A DNA stretch of 64,000 nt from NCBI GenBank assembly GCA_947470805.1, contig CANIVU010000015.1, positions 41,361 through 105,360 on the forward strand, written 5' to 3'. Positions 24,570 to 33,528 of the stretch are shown here, in pieces. Made by a program: the position numbers and the translations under genes. Origin of the DNA: Acidobacteriota bacterium. GTDB taxonomy: Bacteria; Acidobacteriota; Terriglobia; Bryobacterales; Bryobacteraceae. Under the pieces are notes generated by a model. The model was not told where the DNA came from. It worked only from the letters and a program-made list of their open reading frames with translations, and searched no databases. Every line of letters starts with the position of its first letter. Position 1 is the stretch's first letter.

Positions 24570-26415
24570 CCAACACCCTTACCGTAATCCCACTCCCACC
24601 AACAGGCCCAAAATACACCCGCTGCGTGGCCTTCTGGAAATCCCCGGGCTTCGCCTTCGGAATGTCCATGAACTTCTGCGGATTCCGGTCCACCAACGGG
24701 AACCACGAACTCTGCACCTGGACCATCACCTTATGCCCGCGCCGAAACGTATGAAACACATCCGGCATCCGAAATGTAATCTTATCCAACTGCCCTGGCA
24801 CGAACGCTTCTGGTTTCTCAAAACTATTCCGGAACTTACCCCGGAACGGCTCCCCGCGGACTAACTGCTGATACCCGCCCATCCGTACCCGCCGTTGATT
24901 TGGATCCGGATCCGGAAAGTCATTCGGATACACGTCAATCAGCTTCACCACAAAGTCCGCATCCGTCCCTGTCGTCGAAACCTGCAACGTAACATCCAAC
25001 GGCCCCGCCACCGTCAAATCTTCCTGCAACTCCGCCATCTCAAACACCAGCACGTCCGGCCGCGACGCCGCCTGCCGCTGGTCGTCCAACATATACTCCA
25101 CCGTCATCGTGTTCGCCGTATACGGCACCGATGGCACCGGCCGCGCCGGGTCGCTCACATACTCGGCATACCCGCCGCGCGACGGCGGATTCCAACCCAG
25201 TCTCCCATCCCCCTGCAAATGCATCGTCCGCTCCACCACTTCCTTCGGCGGCCACGCCGGTAGATGCCGCCACTGATTGGCCCCCGTCTCAAACACGATC
25301 GCCTCCGCCAGTCCGGCCGGTTTCTCCTCACGCAGAATCCGCTCAAAGAACGGGAACTCCACGTGCTCCCGGTACCACCGCGACGTCTTCTGGTGAAACG
25401 GCACATCGCCCAGATGATCCCCGTCCCCCCGCGACCACTGCCCATGCGACCACGGCCCCATCACCAGAATGTTGTAAGTTCCCGCGCTCCCCGCCTCGGT
25501 CTTCTTATAAGTCTCCAAGGCGCCGAATAAGTCCTCCGCGTCATACCATCCGCCCACCGTCATCACCGCCGGTTTGACGTTCCGTAAGTGCGGGCGCACA
25601 TCCCGTGCCTTCCAAAAGGAGTCATAATTCGAATGATCCATCAGGTCCTTCCAATAAGGCACGCGGTTTTTCAGCAACTGCTCGTTGACCTCCTCCAGCG
25701 TGCCCATCTTCAGGAACAGCGAATACCCGTCTGGCGACGGATACTCCGGGTTCTTCCGCACCTCGGTCGGATTGGCTTGCGTGTCCCGGTCGTTGGAGTA
25801 CATCCACCGCGCCGCGTGCGCCAGGAAGAACGCGCCATTGTGCCGCCAGTCATCGCCGATGAACCAGTCCCCCACCGGAGCCTGCGGCGACACCGCCTTC
25901 AAAGCGGGATGGGCGTCCAACATCCCCATCGTCGTGTAGAACCCCGGATAGGAGATCCCCCACATCCCGACCCGTCCGTTGTGGTTCGGCAACCGCTTCA
26001 GCAACCAGTCGATCGTGTCGTACGTGTCGCTGGCCTCATCGATATCCTTCGGCCCATTCTTTACCGCCTTATGCGGCCGAACCTGTTCAAACACACCCTC
26101 ACTCTTAAACCGCCCGCGCACATCCTGATATACGAAGATGTACCCCGCCTTCTGCGCATACTCCGACGGCCCCAGCGCCGCCCGGTAGATGTCTTCCCCG
26201 TAAGGCTGGCAGCTGTACGGCGTCCGCGTCAGCATCACCGGGTACTTCTTGCTCGCGTCCTTCGGCTGATACACGGCGGTATACAGCCGCACGCCATCCC
26301 GCATCGGGATCATGAATTCGTACTTGGTGTACTGTTCCCGCACCGGAGGCGGTTCGAGCGGTTTGTCGTCGGCCATCGCCGCAAACGCGGCAGCCATGAG
26401 CATCAATATACGCAT
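24562..26415 (-). CDS. Secreted CocE/NonD-family hydrolase
   Basis: The start is taken at 26415 (MRILMLMAAAFAAMA signal peptide), 12 codons inside the longest frame. The 617-residue product has the X-Pro dipeptidyl-peptidase S15/CocE layout: an alpha/beta hydrolase domain opening with MIPMRDGVRLYTAVYQPKD, the nucleophile in GISYPGFY, an Asp in the ADFVVKL/MGPWSHGQW region, and a C-terminal jelly-roll domain (VSTTGTDADFVVKLIDV). It cleaves acyl esters or amides outside the cytoplasm. Substrate is unknown. It is divergent from the 26580 gene. Confidence 0.85.
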   Translation of the reverse strand: MRILMLMAAAFAAMADDKPLEPPPVREQYTKYEFMIPMRDGVRLYTAVYQPKDASKKYPVMLTRTPYSCQPYGEDIYRAALGPSEYAQKAGYIFVYQDVRGRFKSEGVFEQVRPHKAVKNGPKDIDEASDTYDTIDWLLKRLPNHNGRVGMWGISYPGFYTTMGMLDAHPALKAVSPQAPVGDWFIGDDWRHNGAFFLAHAARWMYSNDRDTQANPTEVRKNPEYPSPDGYSLFLKMGTLEEVNEQLLKNRVPYWKDLMDHSNYDSFWKARDVRPHLRNVKPAVMTVGGWYDAEDLFGALETYKKTEAGSAGTYNILVMGPWSHGQWSRGDGDHLGDVPFHQKTSRWYREHVEFPFFERILREEKPAGLAEAIVFETGANQWRHLPAWPPKEVVERTMHLQGDGRLGWNPPSRGGYAEYVSDPARPVPSVPYTANTMTVEYMLDDQRQAASRPDVLVFEMAELQEDLTVAGPLDVTLQVSTTGTDADFVVKLIDVYPNDFPDPDPNQRRVRMGGYQQLVRGEPFRGKFRNSFEKPEAFVPGQLDKITFRMPDVFHTFRRGHKVMVQVQSSWFPLVDRNPQKFMDIPKAKPGDFQKATQRVYFGPVGGSGITVRVLGR

Positions 26416-26579
26416 AGGATGTTGAGTATCCTGACACATCCACTTCGTCACCCGCTAGCCGCCCTAATGCAACCCATAACCGGCCGTCCGGCCCAGTTCC
26501 CCAATTCTGTCCGTCGCGATGCCATCCGCCTCCGGGTAGCGATGGCGAACCCTTTCTTTGATTGGCTACACTATCCGCC

Positions 26580-27305
26580 ATGCGCCTGCTACTCGCATTC
26601 ACGTTCCTGACGCTGTTCGTTTCCGCGCAACCCAAGCCCGCCAACCTCAGAGTCAGCACCTGGGTGCGCGAGGACATCTTCGCGGGATTCCTGGACAACG
26701 ACATGACCCGCCATGCCGTTGGCGCAAAGAAACTGGAGGCAATTCTCGCGGCCGATCCCAAAGCCGCTGATGCCATTGCCTGGCAAGGCGGAAGCGAGCT
26801 TCTGTTCGCCGTCCGCGCCCACGATGCCGGAGATGTCAATGGTTTCAACGAGCACTTCGCGAAGGCGAACGAACGCTTTGCCCGCGCGGCGGCGCTTGTG
26901 AAAGAGACCCCCTCCCATGGGCAGGCAGTCCTGGCGATCACCGGCGGGTCATGGGTCGTCTTCGGAGATCGCCTGCCTCCCGCTCACCGGACTACCGCCT
27001 GGCAGCTTGTCAGGGAGAACTATACCGCTCTCCGAGCCGCGCAGAAATCTTATTGGGATAAACTCCCCGCCCATCACCGCGGTGAGCTGAACGCCGGGCT
27101 GGCCCAGGCCGCGCAACGGCTTGGAGAAGTGGAACTGGCCGCCAAGCTAACCGCTGAACTGGCCGCCGAGCTGCCCAATACCCCCTACGCCGTTTTCGCC
27201 AAACGCTGGCTCGACAAACCAGAAACGATGTCGAACTCCAAGCTGACCTGCTCCAGTTGCCACGATGCCGGGCGGCTGCAGGCAGCACTCAGCACCGGAA
27301 ACTAA
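26580..27305 (+). CDS. Secreted helical protein with a single CxxCH motif
   Basis: The ATG at 26580 gives a clean signal peptide (MRLLLAFTFLTLFVSAQ). The roughly 241-residue protein is helical with TPR-like stretches (AKANERFARAAALVKETP; GLAQAAQRLGEVELAAKL). Near the C-terminus is LTCSSCHDAGRL, a CxxCH that could bind one c-type heme, although the surrounding segment is short for a full cytochrome domain and no distal methionine is evident. Function unknown; a periplasmic electron-transfer or scaffold role is only possible. The stop overlaps the converging HD-GYP gene. Confidence 0.65.
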   Translation: MRLLLAFTFLTLFVSAQPKPANLRVSTWVREDIFAGFLDNDMTRHAVGAKKLEAILAADPKAADAIAWQGGSELLFAVRAHDAGDVNGFNEHFAKANERFARAAALVKETPSHGQAVLAITGGSWVVFGDRLPPAHRTTAWQLVRENYTALRAAQKSYWDKLPAHHRGELNAGLAQAAQRLGEVELAAKLTAELAAELPNTPYAVFAKRWLDKPETMSNSKLTCSSCHDAGRLQAALSTGN

Positions 27306-29029
27306 GCGCCGACGGCGTTCCGCTTCACGGGAGGGTTGGTGTTCTCGCCCACCGCGCGGATCAGCGTTTCCGGGCTATTTCTTTGCTCAAATCGCGGAAC
27401 GCAGCGGTTCAGGAAGATCTCCACCAGCAGCCTGTCGAAGTGCATTCCGGCACCCTTTCGAAGGATCTCGTGTACTTGCTCGACCGGCATGCTCTTGCGA
27501 TACGGCCGGTCGGTACTCAGCGCATCATAGACATCGGCGACCTTTACGATCCGCGCCGCGATCGGGATCTGCTCCCCGCGCAGTCCGCGCGGATATCCGG
27601 TTCCGTCCAGATTCTCGTGGTGCAACTCCACCGCATCCAGATACTTCTCGAACTGTGCGACCTGCTCCAGTACCTCGCGCCCGATCGTCGGGTGCTGCTT
27701 CATCAGGTCGAACTCTTCCTTGGTTAACCGTTCGTGCTTATGCAGGACTTCGTCGGGCACCCCGATTTTGCCAATGTCATGCAGCAGCGCTCCGATACGA
27801 ATATCGTCGACTTGATCCTGCGGCAATCCGAAGTCTTTCGCCAGCGCCTCCGAGTAGGCTGAAACGCGGTGGCTGTGGCCGGCCGTGTAAGGGTCCCGGG
27901 CGTCGAGCATGGCGACGATGGCGCCCATGAACTGGAAGTAGGTCTGGCTGAGTTGCCGCTGGCCGACTTCGATCGATTGCACGGCGCCATGCAAGGTTTT
28001 CGCGAGAGCATTCACCTCGGCGATCCGGCTGGGTGGCGCTTCAATGTCGGACAGGTTGCCGGTCTCCTGCGCCTTGGCGCAAGAACGGGTCAGCTCCTGG
28101 AGCGGGCGGGCGATGGCGTTGCCCGTCAAAAATGTGAGCCCAAGCGCGCCGATAATGCTCAGGAATGCGCCGGCGACCATCAGGTTGCGCATGATCCCCA
28201 GCAGCGGGCTGGCCAACACATCGAATGAGTGGATCAGGTAGGCTTCGTACCCACCGTGCGCAAAGCCGGAGGCCGAACGGAGGAGCAGGAATCGCTGCCC
28301 GCCCACTTCCACTTCGCACGGGGAGTCTTCGGTGGCGCAGTCCGGAAGGGTGACCCCGGGCTGCACGGCCGCTGCCTGCTGCTTGCCAGTGGAGAGCATC
28401 ACTTCCCGGTTCTTGGTAATGAGGTACCAGTTGACGCCGTCGAGGGGCATTTCGCGGAGCCAGTGCCGGCCGGTGGTCAGCCAGCCGACCGACTTCCCGT
28501 CCCGGACGAGCGGATAACTGGAGAAGAAGTAGTAGTCGCCGTCGAGTTCGCCCAGTTGGCGAGTGGCAGTGATGGGCGCGTCATGAGAGGCTTCCAGCAG
28601 GTCTTTGCCGTTCCGCCGAACCGTGGCGACCGGCGCCTTATCGGTCCCGGCGATGGAGTAGACGTCTTCGTCCAGCAGGTTGCCGAGCTGGGTGAGCTGA
28701 TTTACGAAGGACGCATTGGTGGTCTTGCCACCCGGCCGCAGCGCGATGGTGATGCCGCTGGCTTCCGCCAGAGCGCCAGCCGAGCGTCGTACCCGTTCAT
28801 CCCCGCTGGCGTGGGCGCGCTGAGTTTGCGAATCCCGGGCGACCAGTTCCTGGCGGATGTGATCCCGCAACTGGCTCTGGACCAGCCGGTCCAGCAAAGA
28901 GAAGCAGCTCAGAAAGACGATTCCGACGGGAAAGGCGACACGGACGAAGATATGGCGAGCCAACGAGGTCGGGCGCGTGCCGGGATCTTTCGGTTTTTCG
29001 ACTCGTATTTTTAAGAGACCCATACCCAT
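27302..29029 (-). CDS. Membrane sensor with HAMP and HD-GYP domains
   Basis: The 575-residue protein has a transmembrane segment at about residues 28-50, a periplasmic sensor domain of about 230 residues, a second membrane segment near 285-310, a HAMP linker (GNAIARPLQELTRSCAKAQETGNL) and an HD-GYP domain. The metal-binding HD is at 417-418 in HDIGKIGVPDE and GYP is at about 478-480 in HHENLDGTGYPRGL. It likely hydrolyses cyclic di-GMP in response to an external signal. The sensory domain resembles a Cache fold. Motility or adhesion, such as the Tad pili encoded 20 kb away, is a plausible output (inference). Confidence 0.9.
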   Translation of the reverse strand: MGMGLLKIRVEKPKDPGTRPTSLARHIFVRVAFPVGIVFLSCFSLLDRLVQSQLRDHIRQELVARDSQTQRAHASGDERVRRSAGALAEASGITIALRPGGKTTNASFVNQLTQLGNLLDEDVYSIAGTDKAPVATVRRNGKDLLEASHDAPITATRQLGELDGDYYFFSSYPLVRDGKSVGWLTTGRHWLREMPLDGVNWYLITKNREVMLSTGKQQAAAVQPGVTLPDCATEDSPCEVEVGGQRFLLLRSASGFAHGGYEAYLIHSFDVLASPLLGIMRNLMVAGAFLSIIGALGLTFLTGNAIARPLQELTRSCAKAQETGNLSDIEAPPSRIAEVNALAKTLHGAVQSIEVGQRQLSQTYFQFMGAIVAMLDARDPYTAGHSHRVSAYSEALAKDFGLPQDQVDDIRIGALLHDIGKIGVPDEVLHKHERLTKEEFDLMKQHPTIGREVLEQVAQFEKYLDAVELHHENLDGTGYPRGLRGEQIPIAARIVKVADVYDALSTDRPYRKSMPVEQVHEILRKGAGMHFDRLLVEIFLNRCVPRFEQRNSPETLIRAVGENTNPPVKRNAVGA

Positions 29030-29098
29030 TTGAGCCGCGTCTGCTGCCCCTAGGTAGTCTATCGGAGGGATAAGGGGTAGAGTTTAGCCGTCGAAGGA

Positions 29099-30058
29099 CT
29101 ATTTCTTAGTTAATTCCGGGACGGTGTCGACGATTTTTACCTTATGGGTCCGCAGCTTCCGGAGTGAGAAGCCCTTGAACTCCGCTTCGACCACCAGGCC
29201 GTCATTGGTGCCGGGGACGGTCTGGTCGAAAACCAGGTTGCCGAGTGAGTAACATATCACCCCTGTCTGGTACTCCTCGCAGGGTTGGACGACGTGCGGG
29301 TGATGGCCAATGACCAGGGTGGCACCGGCTTCGATAGCGGCCCGGGCGAACTGCTGTTGCTGCGGGTGGGGCGCTTTAGCGTACTCGACACCGGCGTGCA
29401 TGGAGACGACGGTGATGTTGGAGATTTGCCGGATAGCGGCGATGTCCTCGCGGAGGCGGACGATGTCGAGGCCGTTGATGCGGTTGTTGTCGTCCTTGTG
29501 ATTGCCGTTGCGCTGGTCGTAGGTGTAACCGAGAAAGGCGAACTTGACGGTGTTGGCGGTGATGACGACACCACGGCGGGCGGCGGCTTCGTCGCGGCCA
29601 GTGCCGACGGCGGCGATCTTATTCTTCTCCAGCCAGTCGAGTGTGTAGAGCAGGCCGTATTCGTGCTGGTCCCGGGTGTGATTGTTGGCGGTCGAGACGA
29701 CGTCGATGCCAGCGGCGAGCAGTCCTTCGATGCCTTCCGGCGGCGCCTTGAACACCATGCCGGCGGTTGGAGGATTGCCTTTATCGGAGAAGGGCGATTC
29801 CAGGTTGACGAAGGCCAGATCGGCTTCCTTGAAGAACGGGGCGATCTTACGGAAGGGCAGAGCTGGGTCGCCGGAGGCCTTCATGCGTTGGGCGACCTGG
29901 CGCGAGAGCATGACGTCCCCGCCGAAGACGAGCCGGTTGATGGGCGGGGGGACTTCGACGTCGGCTTTGCGGGGCGCCGGGGCCTCTTTGGGTTTGGGAG
30001 CGGAGCCGCCGCAACCGATGAGCCCTAGGGCGAAGAGCGCCACGACGGACAGCCGCAT
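29099..30058 (-). CDS. CapA-family lipoprotein (poly-gamma-glutamate synthesis type)
   Basis: The 319-residue protein has a lipoprotein signal (ALGLIGC, Cys16) and the CapA metallophosphatase-like domain: FGGDVMLSR, FVNLESPFSD, STANNHTRDQHEYG, VVSMHAGVEY and GHHPHVVQP are its conserved motifs in order. CapA proteins act in capsule poly-gamma-glutamate assembly, but the fold is also found in other enzymes and no capBC genes are here. It starts five bases after the pgl stop, so it shares the pentose-phosphate operon transcript. Confidence 0.85.
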   Translation of the reverse strand: MRLSVVALFALGLIGCGGSAPKPKEAPAPRKADVEVPPPINRLVFGGDVMLSRQVAQRMKASGDPALPFRKIAPFFKEADLAFVNLESPFSDKGNPPTAGMVFKAPPEGIEGLLAAGIDVVSTANNHTRDQHEYGLLYTLDWLEKNKIAAVGTGRDEAAARRGVVITANTVKFAFLGYTYDQRNGNHKDDNNRINGLDIVRLREDIAAIRQISNITVVSMHAGVEYAKAPHPQQQQFARAAIEAGATLVIGHHPHVVQPCEEYQTGVICYSLGNLVFDQTVPGTNDGLVVEAEFKGFSLRKLRTHKVKIVDTVPELTKK

Positions 30059-30063
30059 GGCGG

Positions 30064-30789
30064 TCAGCGGAGCCCCTCGGCGGCGGCTTCGTCGAGGAAC
30101 CAGGTGACGGAGCCTTCGTGGCGCCGGGTGAGTTGGGCGGGGGCTTCGAGGAGCGACTCCGGTGCGGACCAGACTGTCTTCAGCGCCGTGGCCTTATCCG
30201 GTCCGGTTACCAGCATGAGCGTATGGCGGGCGCGGGCGAGGACGCCGGGCAGCAGGGTGATGCGAGCGGCCTTGAGCTTTTCGACGTAGACGGCGGCGGT
30301 GATGCCGGTGCGGTCAAGCACGAGCGGTTCGCCGGGGAAGAGGCTGGCGGTGTGGACATCGGGGCCCATGCCCTGCTGGATGATGTCGAAGACCGGGAAG
30401 TCGCCTTCCTTGAGGTGGAAGTGGCCGCGGATGTCGTCAGCGTAGCGTTCGGCGGCTTCCGAGACGGGGAGTTCGGCCTGCATCCGGTGGATGTTCGCCG
30501 GCGGGTAGTTGATGATTTCCAGCCAGTTATCGTGCGCGAGGGTGTAGTTGCTTTGCGGGTCCCCGGGCGGGACGGCGCGTTCGTCGACCCAGAAGAGGTG
30601 GACGCGGGACCAGTCAAAGGTCGCCTTGGCGAGATATCGGAATAGCAACTTCGGCGTTGTGCCGCCGGAGACGGCGATAGTTGCGGTGGGCCGCTCGGCG
30701 AGCGCTTCGGCAAGGATCTGAAGGATGTGGTCACCACACGCTTCGGCGGCTGCCAGTGGGTCGGCGCTCAGTACGGTCTGAAAGTTCAT
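30064..30789 (-). CDS. pgl: 6-phosphogluconolactonase
   Basis: The 241-residue protein matches 6-phosphogluconolactonase (DevB/SOL family): AVSGGTTPKLLFRYLA near the start, VHLFWVDERAVPPGDPQSNY, and the later FDIIQQGMGPDVHTASLFPG, which is the GxGxDGHTASLFPG active-site motif with a PDV variation. It hydrolyses 6-phosphogluconolactone, the second step of the oxidative pentose phosphate pathway. It follows opcA by one base and is in an operon with opcA and zwf, which makes the assignment firm. Confidence 0.93.
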   Translation of the reverse strand: MNFQTVLSADPLAAAEACGDHILQILAEALAERPTATIAVSGGTTPKLLFRYLAKATFDWSRVHLFWVDERAVPPGDPQSNYTLAHDNWLEIINYPPANIHRMQAELPVSEAAERYADDIRGHFHLKEGDFPVFDIIQQGMGPDVHTASLFPGEPLVLDRTGITAAVYVEKLKAARITLLPGVLARARHTLMLVTGPDKATALKTVWSAPESLLEAPAQLTRRHEGSVTWFLDEAAAEGLR

Positions 30790-30790
30790 G

Positions 30791-31759
30791 TCAGTTAGTG
30801 CCGCCAGTTAGCGCGCGCAGGGTTGCATCGTAAGTGGGATCGGGTCCAAGGATACTGAGCTCTTCTCCGAGTAAGTCGGCGTCGGAGCGGACGGGGTCCG
30901 GGACGCGGGTGACCATGCCATCGAGGCTGGTGGCGACGAGTGCCTCACCGGCGTCGGCGACTTCAAGCCGCTGGCCGCCAGCGACGAGGCGGATCCGTTG
31001 GACGCCGGAGCCGGTGGCGGAGATCTGGGCGTTGGGCAGGATGCGGCGGAGCCAGGCAGCCAGGTATTGGACATCGGTGCCGGTGGGGCCGAAGCGGCCT
31101 TTTATTTCGACACGGTCGATGCGGCTGACGAGACTGCGGCAGGCACTGGTTTCAAACATCTGGGCGATCGTTTCGCGCCAAACGGTAAGGCGGCTCCAGG
31201 CAAGATCCTTGACGCGCCAGCCGGCCTGGCGGCGAAGTCCCATTTCCTTAAGGCCAGCGAGGGCGTCGGGGAACTGGGCCGAATCGATGATGAGCGGCCG
31301 GGCGAGCGGGAGCAGGGCCTGGAAGGCCGGATCCATGAGCAGTTGCGCGTCGCGGATCCAGAGAAGGACGGGAAGGTCGGCGACTGTGAGGCCGAGGGCG
31401 ACGGCGTAGAAGTCCGGGATGTGGTCGCGGGTGGCGGTGAATTCGATCTGTTCGCAGCAGAGCTGTTGGCGGCGTCCGAAGGCCAGTTGGCATTGGGCGA
31501 AGACGCGGGCGGCGAACTCGGGCTCGGCTTTATCGACCAGCCGGAGGACGACGTAGCGGCTGGGGTGGGAGTGCATGAGATCGCCGAGGGTGCCGGCGAG
31601 GTCCTGTTCATCGCCATCGCCGGTGGTGGCGACGAGGAGGGTGAGGGCGCAGGCGCGGACGACGGCGTATTCGGTTTCGTGCTGGCCGAGCTCTTTCCAG
31701 ACGTTCGCCAGATCCTTGAGGAGCTTCTCCGCGCGGATCTCTTCGACGAGGGCCGGCAT
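30791..31759 (-). CDS. opcA: OpcA-like glucose-6-phosphate dehydrogenase assembly protein
   Basis: The 322-residue protein resembles OpcA, the protein that promotes oligomerisation and activation of glucose-6-phosphate dehydrogenase in cyanobacteria and actinobacteria. Visible family stretches are RYVVLRLVD, CCEQIEFTA, LTVADLPVLLWIRDAQ and GWRVKDLAWSRLTVWRETIAQMFE. It lies between zwf and pgl on the same strand, the usual neighbourhood. About 150 bases separate it from the zwf stop, with nothing clear in them. Confidence 0.88.
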   Translation of the reverse strand: MPALVEEIRAEKLLKDLANVWKELGQHETEYAVVRACALTLLVATTGDGDEQDLAGTLGDLMHSHPSRYVVLRLVDKAEPEFAARVFAQCQLAFGRRQQLCCEQIEFTATRDHIPDFYAVALGLTVADLPVLLWIRDAQLLMDPAFQALLPLARPLIIDSAQFPDALAGLKEMGLRRQAGWRVKDLAWSRLTVWRETIAQMFETSACRSLVSRIDRVEIKGRFGPTGTDVQYLAAWLRRILPNAQISATGSGVQRIRLVAGGQRLEVADAGEALVATSLDGMVTRVPDPVRSDADLLGEELSILGPDPTYDATLRALTGGTN

Positions 31760-31913
31760 TAGACAGGCCTCCGTTGGGGAGCCGGGAAGTGGGATTGCGG
31801 CTGGCCCAGGTTGGAGATCGCGCGCGCAGTGCTGGAGGCCGACTGGTTGCCGTGGGCCTTGGGCCGGGCGGGGATGGTGCGCGTATCGCCGGCCGGGTTG
31901 GGGGCGGGGCTCC

Positions 31914-33461
31914 TCACGGGATCCTCCACTCGTGGCCGTTGCGGGCGAGCATTTCGTCCGATTCCTTCGGACCCCAGGTGCCGGCGGGGTAGTTGGGGAA
32001 CTGCTCGGGCTTGTGCTCCTGCCAGGCTTCCAGGATTGGCTGCACGGCGGTCCAACTCGCCTCGACCATGTCCTGGCGGGTGTAGAGCGTCGCGTCGCCG
32101 ACCATGGCGTCGACCAGAAGTGTTTCGTAGGCGGTGGGGGTACGGCCGCCGAAGCTGGTGCCGTAGTTGAAGTCCATCGACACGGGGCGGAGCTTCATGC
32201 CGGCGCCGGGCTGCTTGGAACTGAAGCGGAGCGAGATGCCCTCTTCCGGCTGGATGCGGAGGATGAGCATGTTGGGGCGGGCGGTGTCGATCGACTCGCC
32301 GCCTTCGCCCTCCGTCATAAAGAGCGAATGGGGGACGGGGTTGAAGCGGATGGCGATATCGGTGACACGCTTCGGCATGCGCTTGCCGGTGCGGACGTAG
32401 AACGGCACGCCGGCCCAGCGCCAGTTTTCGATCTGGAAGGTCACGGCGGCGTAGGTGTCGGTCATCGCTTGCGGGTCCACCCCTTCTTCCTGACGGAAGC
32501 CGGGGAGATCCTTGCCGCCGACACGGGCCGGGCCGTACTGGCCGGCGACGGTGTGCTGGTGGACTTCGCTGTGCTTATAGGTCCGGATGGAGCGGAGAAG
32601 CTTGGCGCGTTCGTCGCGAACGCCGGTGGCTTCGAACACCGCACTGGGCTCCATGGCGACGGTGGCCAGGACCTGCAGCAGGTGGTTCTGGATCATGTCG
32701 CGGAGGGCGCCGGCTTCCTGATAGTAGCCGCCGCGGCCTTCGACGCCGATGGATTCGGCGGCGGTGATCTGAATGTGATTGATGTACTGGCGGTTCCAGA
32801 GGGGCTCAAACAGCGGGTTGCCGAAGCGGAAGGCGAGGATGTTCTGGACCGTCTCTTTGCCGAGGTAGTGATCGATGCGGTAGAGCTGGTCTTCGGTGAA
32901 GTGCTCGTGGAGCTGGTTCTCCAGTTCCCGGGCGCTCGACTGGTCGTGGCCGAAGGGCTTTTCGACGACGAGGCGGCGCCAAGCGCCGTTGGCGGCTTTG
33001 GCGAGACCGGCGCGGCCGAGGCCACCGGCGGCGGTGCCGTAGTGGCTGGGCTGCGTTGAGAGATAGAAGAGGACGTTGCCGGCGGTCTGGCGCGTCTTGG
33101 CTATTTCATCGAGGCGGACGGCGAGGCGCTGGTAGGCCGCGTCGTCACCGACGTCGCCGGCGAGGTAGAAGAGACCTCGGGCGAAGTCGTCCCAGAGAGC
33201 CTGGTCGAAGGGGCTGTTCTCGAGGAACTCCTTGACGGAAGCCTCCATCTTCTTCCGGAAGTCGTCATCGGACATCGCGGTGCGCGATATACCGACGACG
33301 GCGAAGCCTTGGGGGAGCCTGCGCTCGAAGGCCAGCCGGTAAAGGGAGGGAAGTAACTTGCGCTTGGTCAGGTCGCCGTTGGCGCCGAAGATAACTACGG
33401 CACAGGAAGGGACGCGGCGCTCGAACCGGAGCGGGTCCTGGAAGGGATTGGCTTGCGCCAT
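31914..33461 (-). CDS. zwf: Glucose-6-phosphate 1-dehydrogenase
   Basis: The start at 33461 (MAQANPF) is preferred to an in-frame codon 23 residues earlier that would lie in the divergent promoter region. The 515-residue protein has the NADP-binding motif FGANGDLTKRKLLPSLY and the active-site signature RIDHYLGKETVQN, plus VVEKPFGHD. It oxidises glucose 6-phosphate to the lactone, feeding the oxidative pentose phosphate pathway and NADPH supply. It heads a zwf-opcA-pgl-capA cluster and is divergent from the TPR gene with a 67-base gap. Confidence 0.95.
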   Translation of the reverse strand: MAQANPFQDPLRFERRVPSCAVVIFGANGDLTKRKLLPSLYRLAFERRLPQGFAVVGISRTAMSDDDFRKKMEASVKEFLENSPFDQALWDDFARGLFYLAGDVGDDAAYQRLAVRLDEIAKTRQTAGNVLFYLSTQPSHYGTAAGGLGRAGLAKAANGAWRRLVVEKPFGHDQSSARELENQLHEHFTEDQLYRIDHYLGKETVQNILAFRFGNPLFEPLWNRQYINHIQITAAESIGVEGRGGYYQEAGALRDMIQNHLLQVLATVAMEPSAVFEATGVRDERAKLLRSIRTYKHSEVHQHTVAGQYGPARVGGKDLPGFRQEEGVDPQAMTDTYAAVTFQIENWRWAGVPFYVRTGKRMPKRVTDIAIRFNPVPHSLFMTEGEGGESIDTARPNMLILRIQPEEGISLRFSSKQPGAGMKLRPVSMDFNYGTSFGGRTPTAYETLLVDAMVGDATLYTRQDMVEASWTAVQPILEAWQEHKPEQFPNYPAGTWGPKESDEMLARNGHEWRIP

Positions 33462-33528
33462 ACCCTTCAATCTAGCACCCGGGATACCCCTGCGTCTTTG
33501 CAGTCTGGTTAAGATAGTGGCTGTCTTC

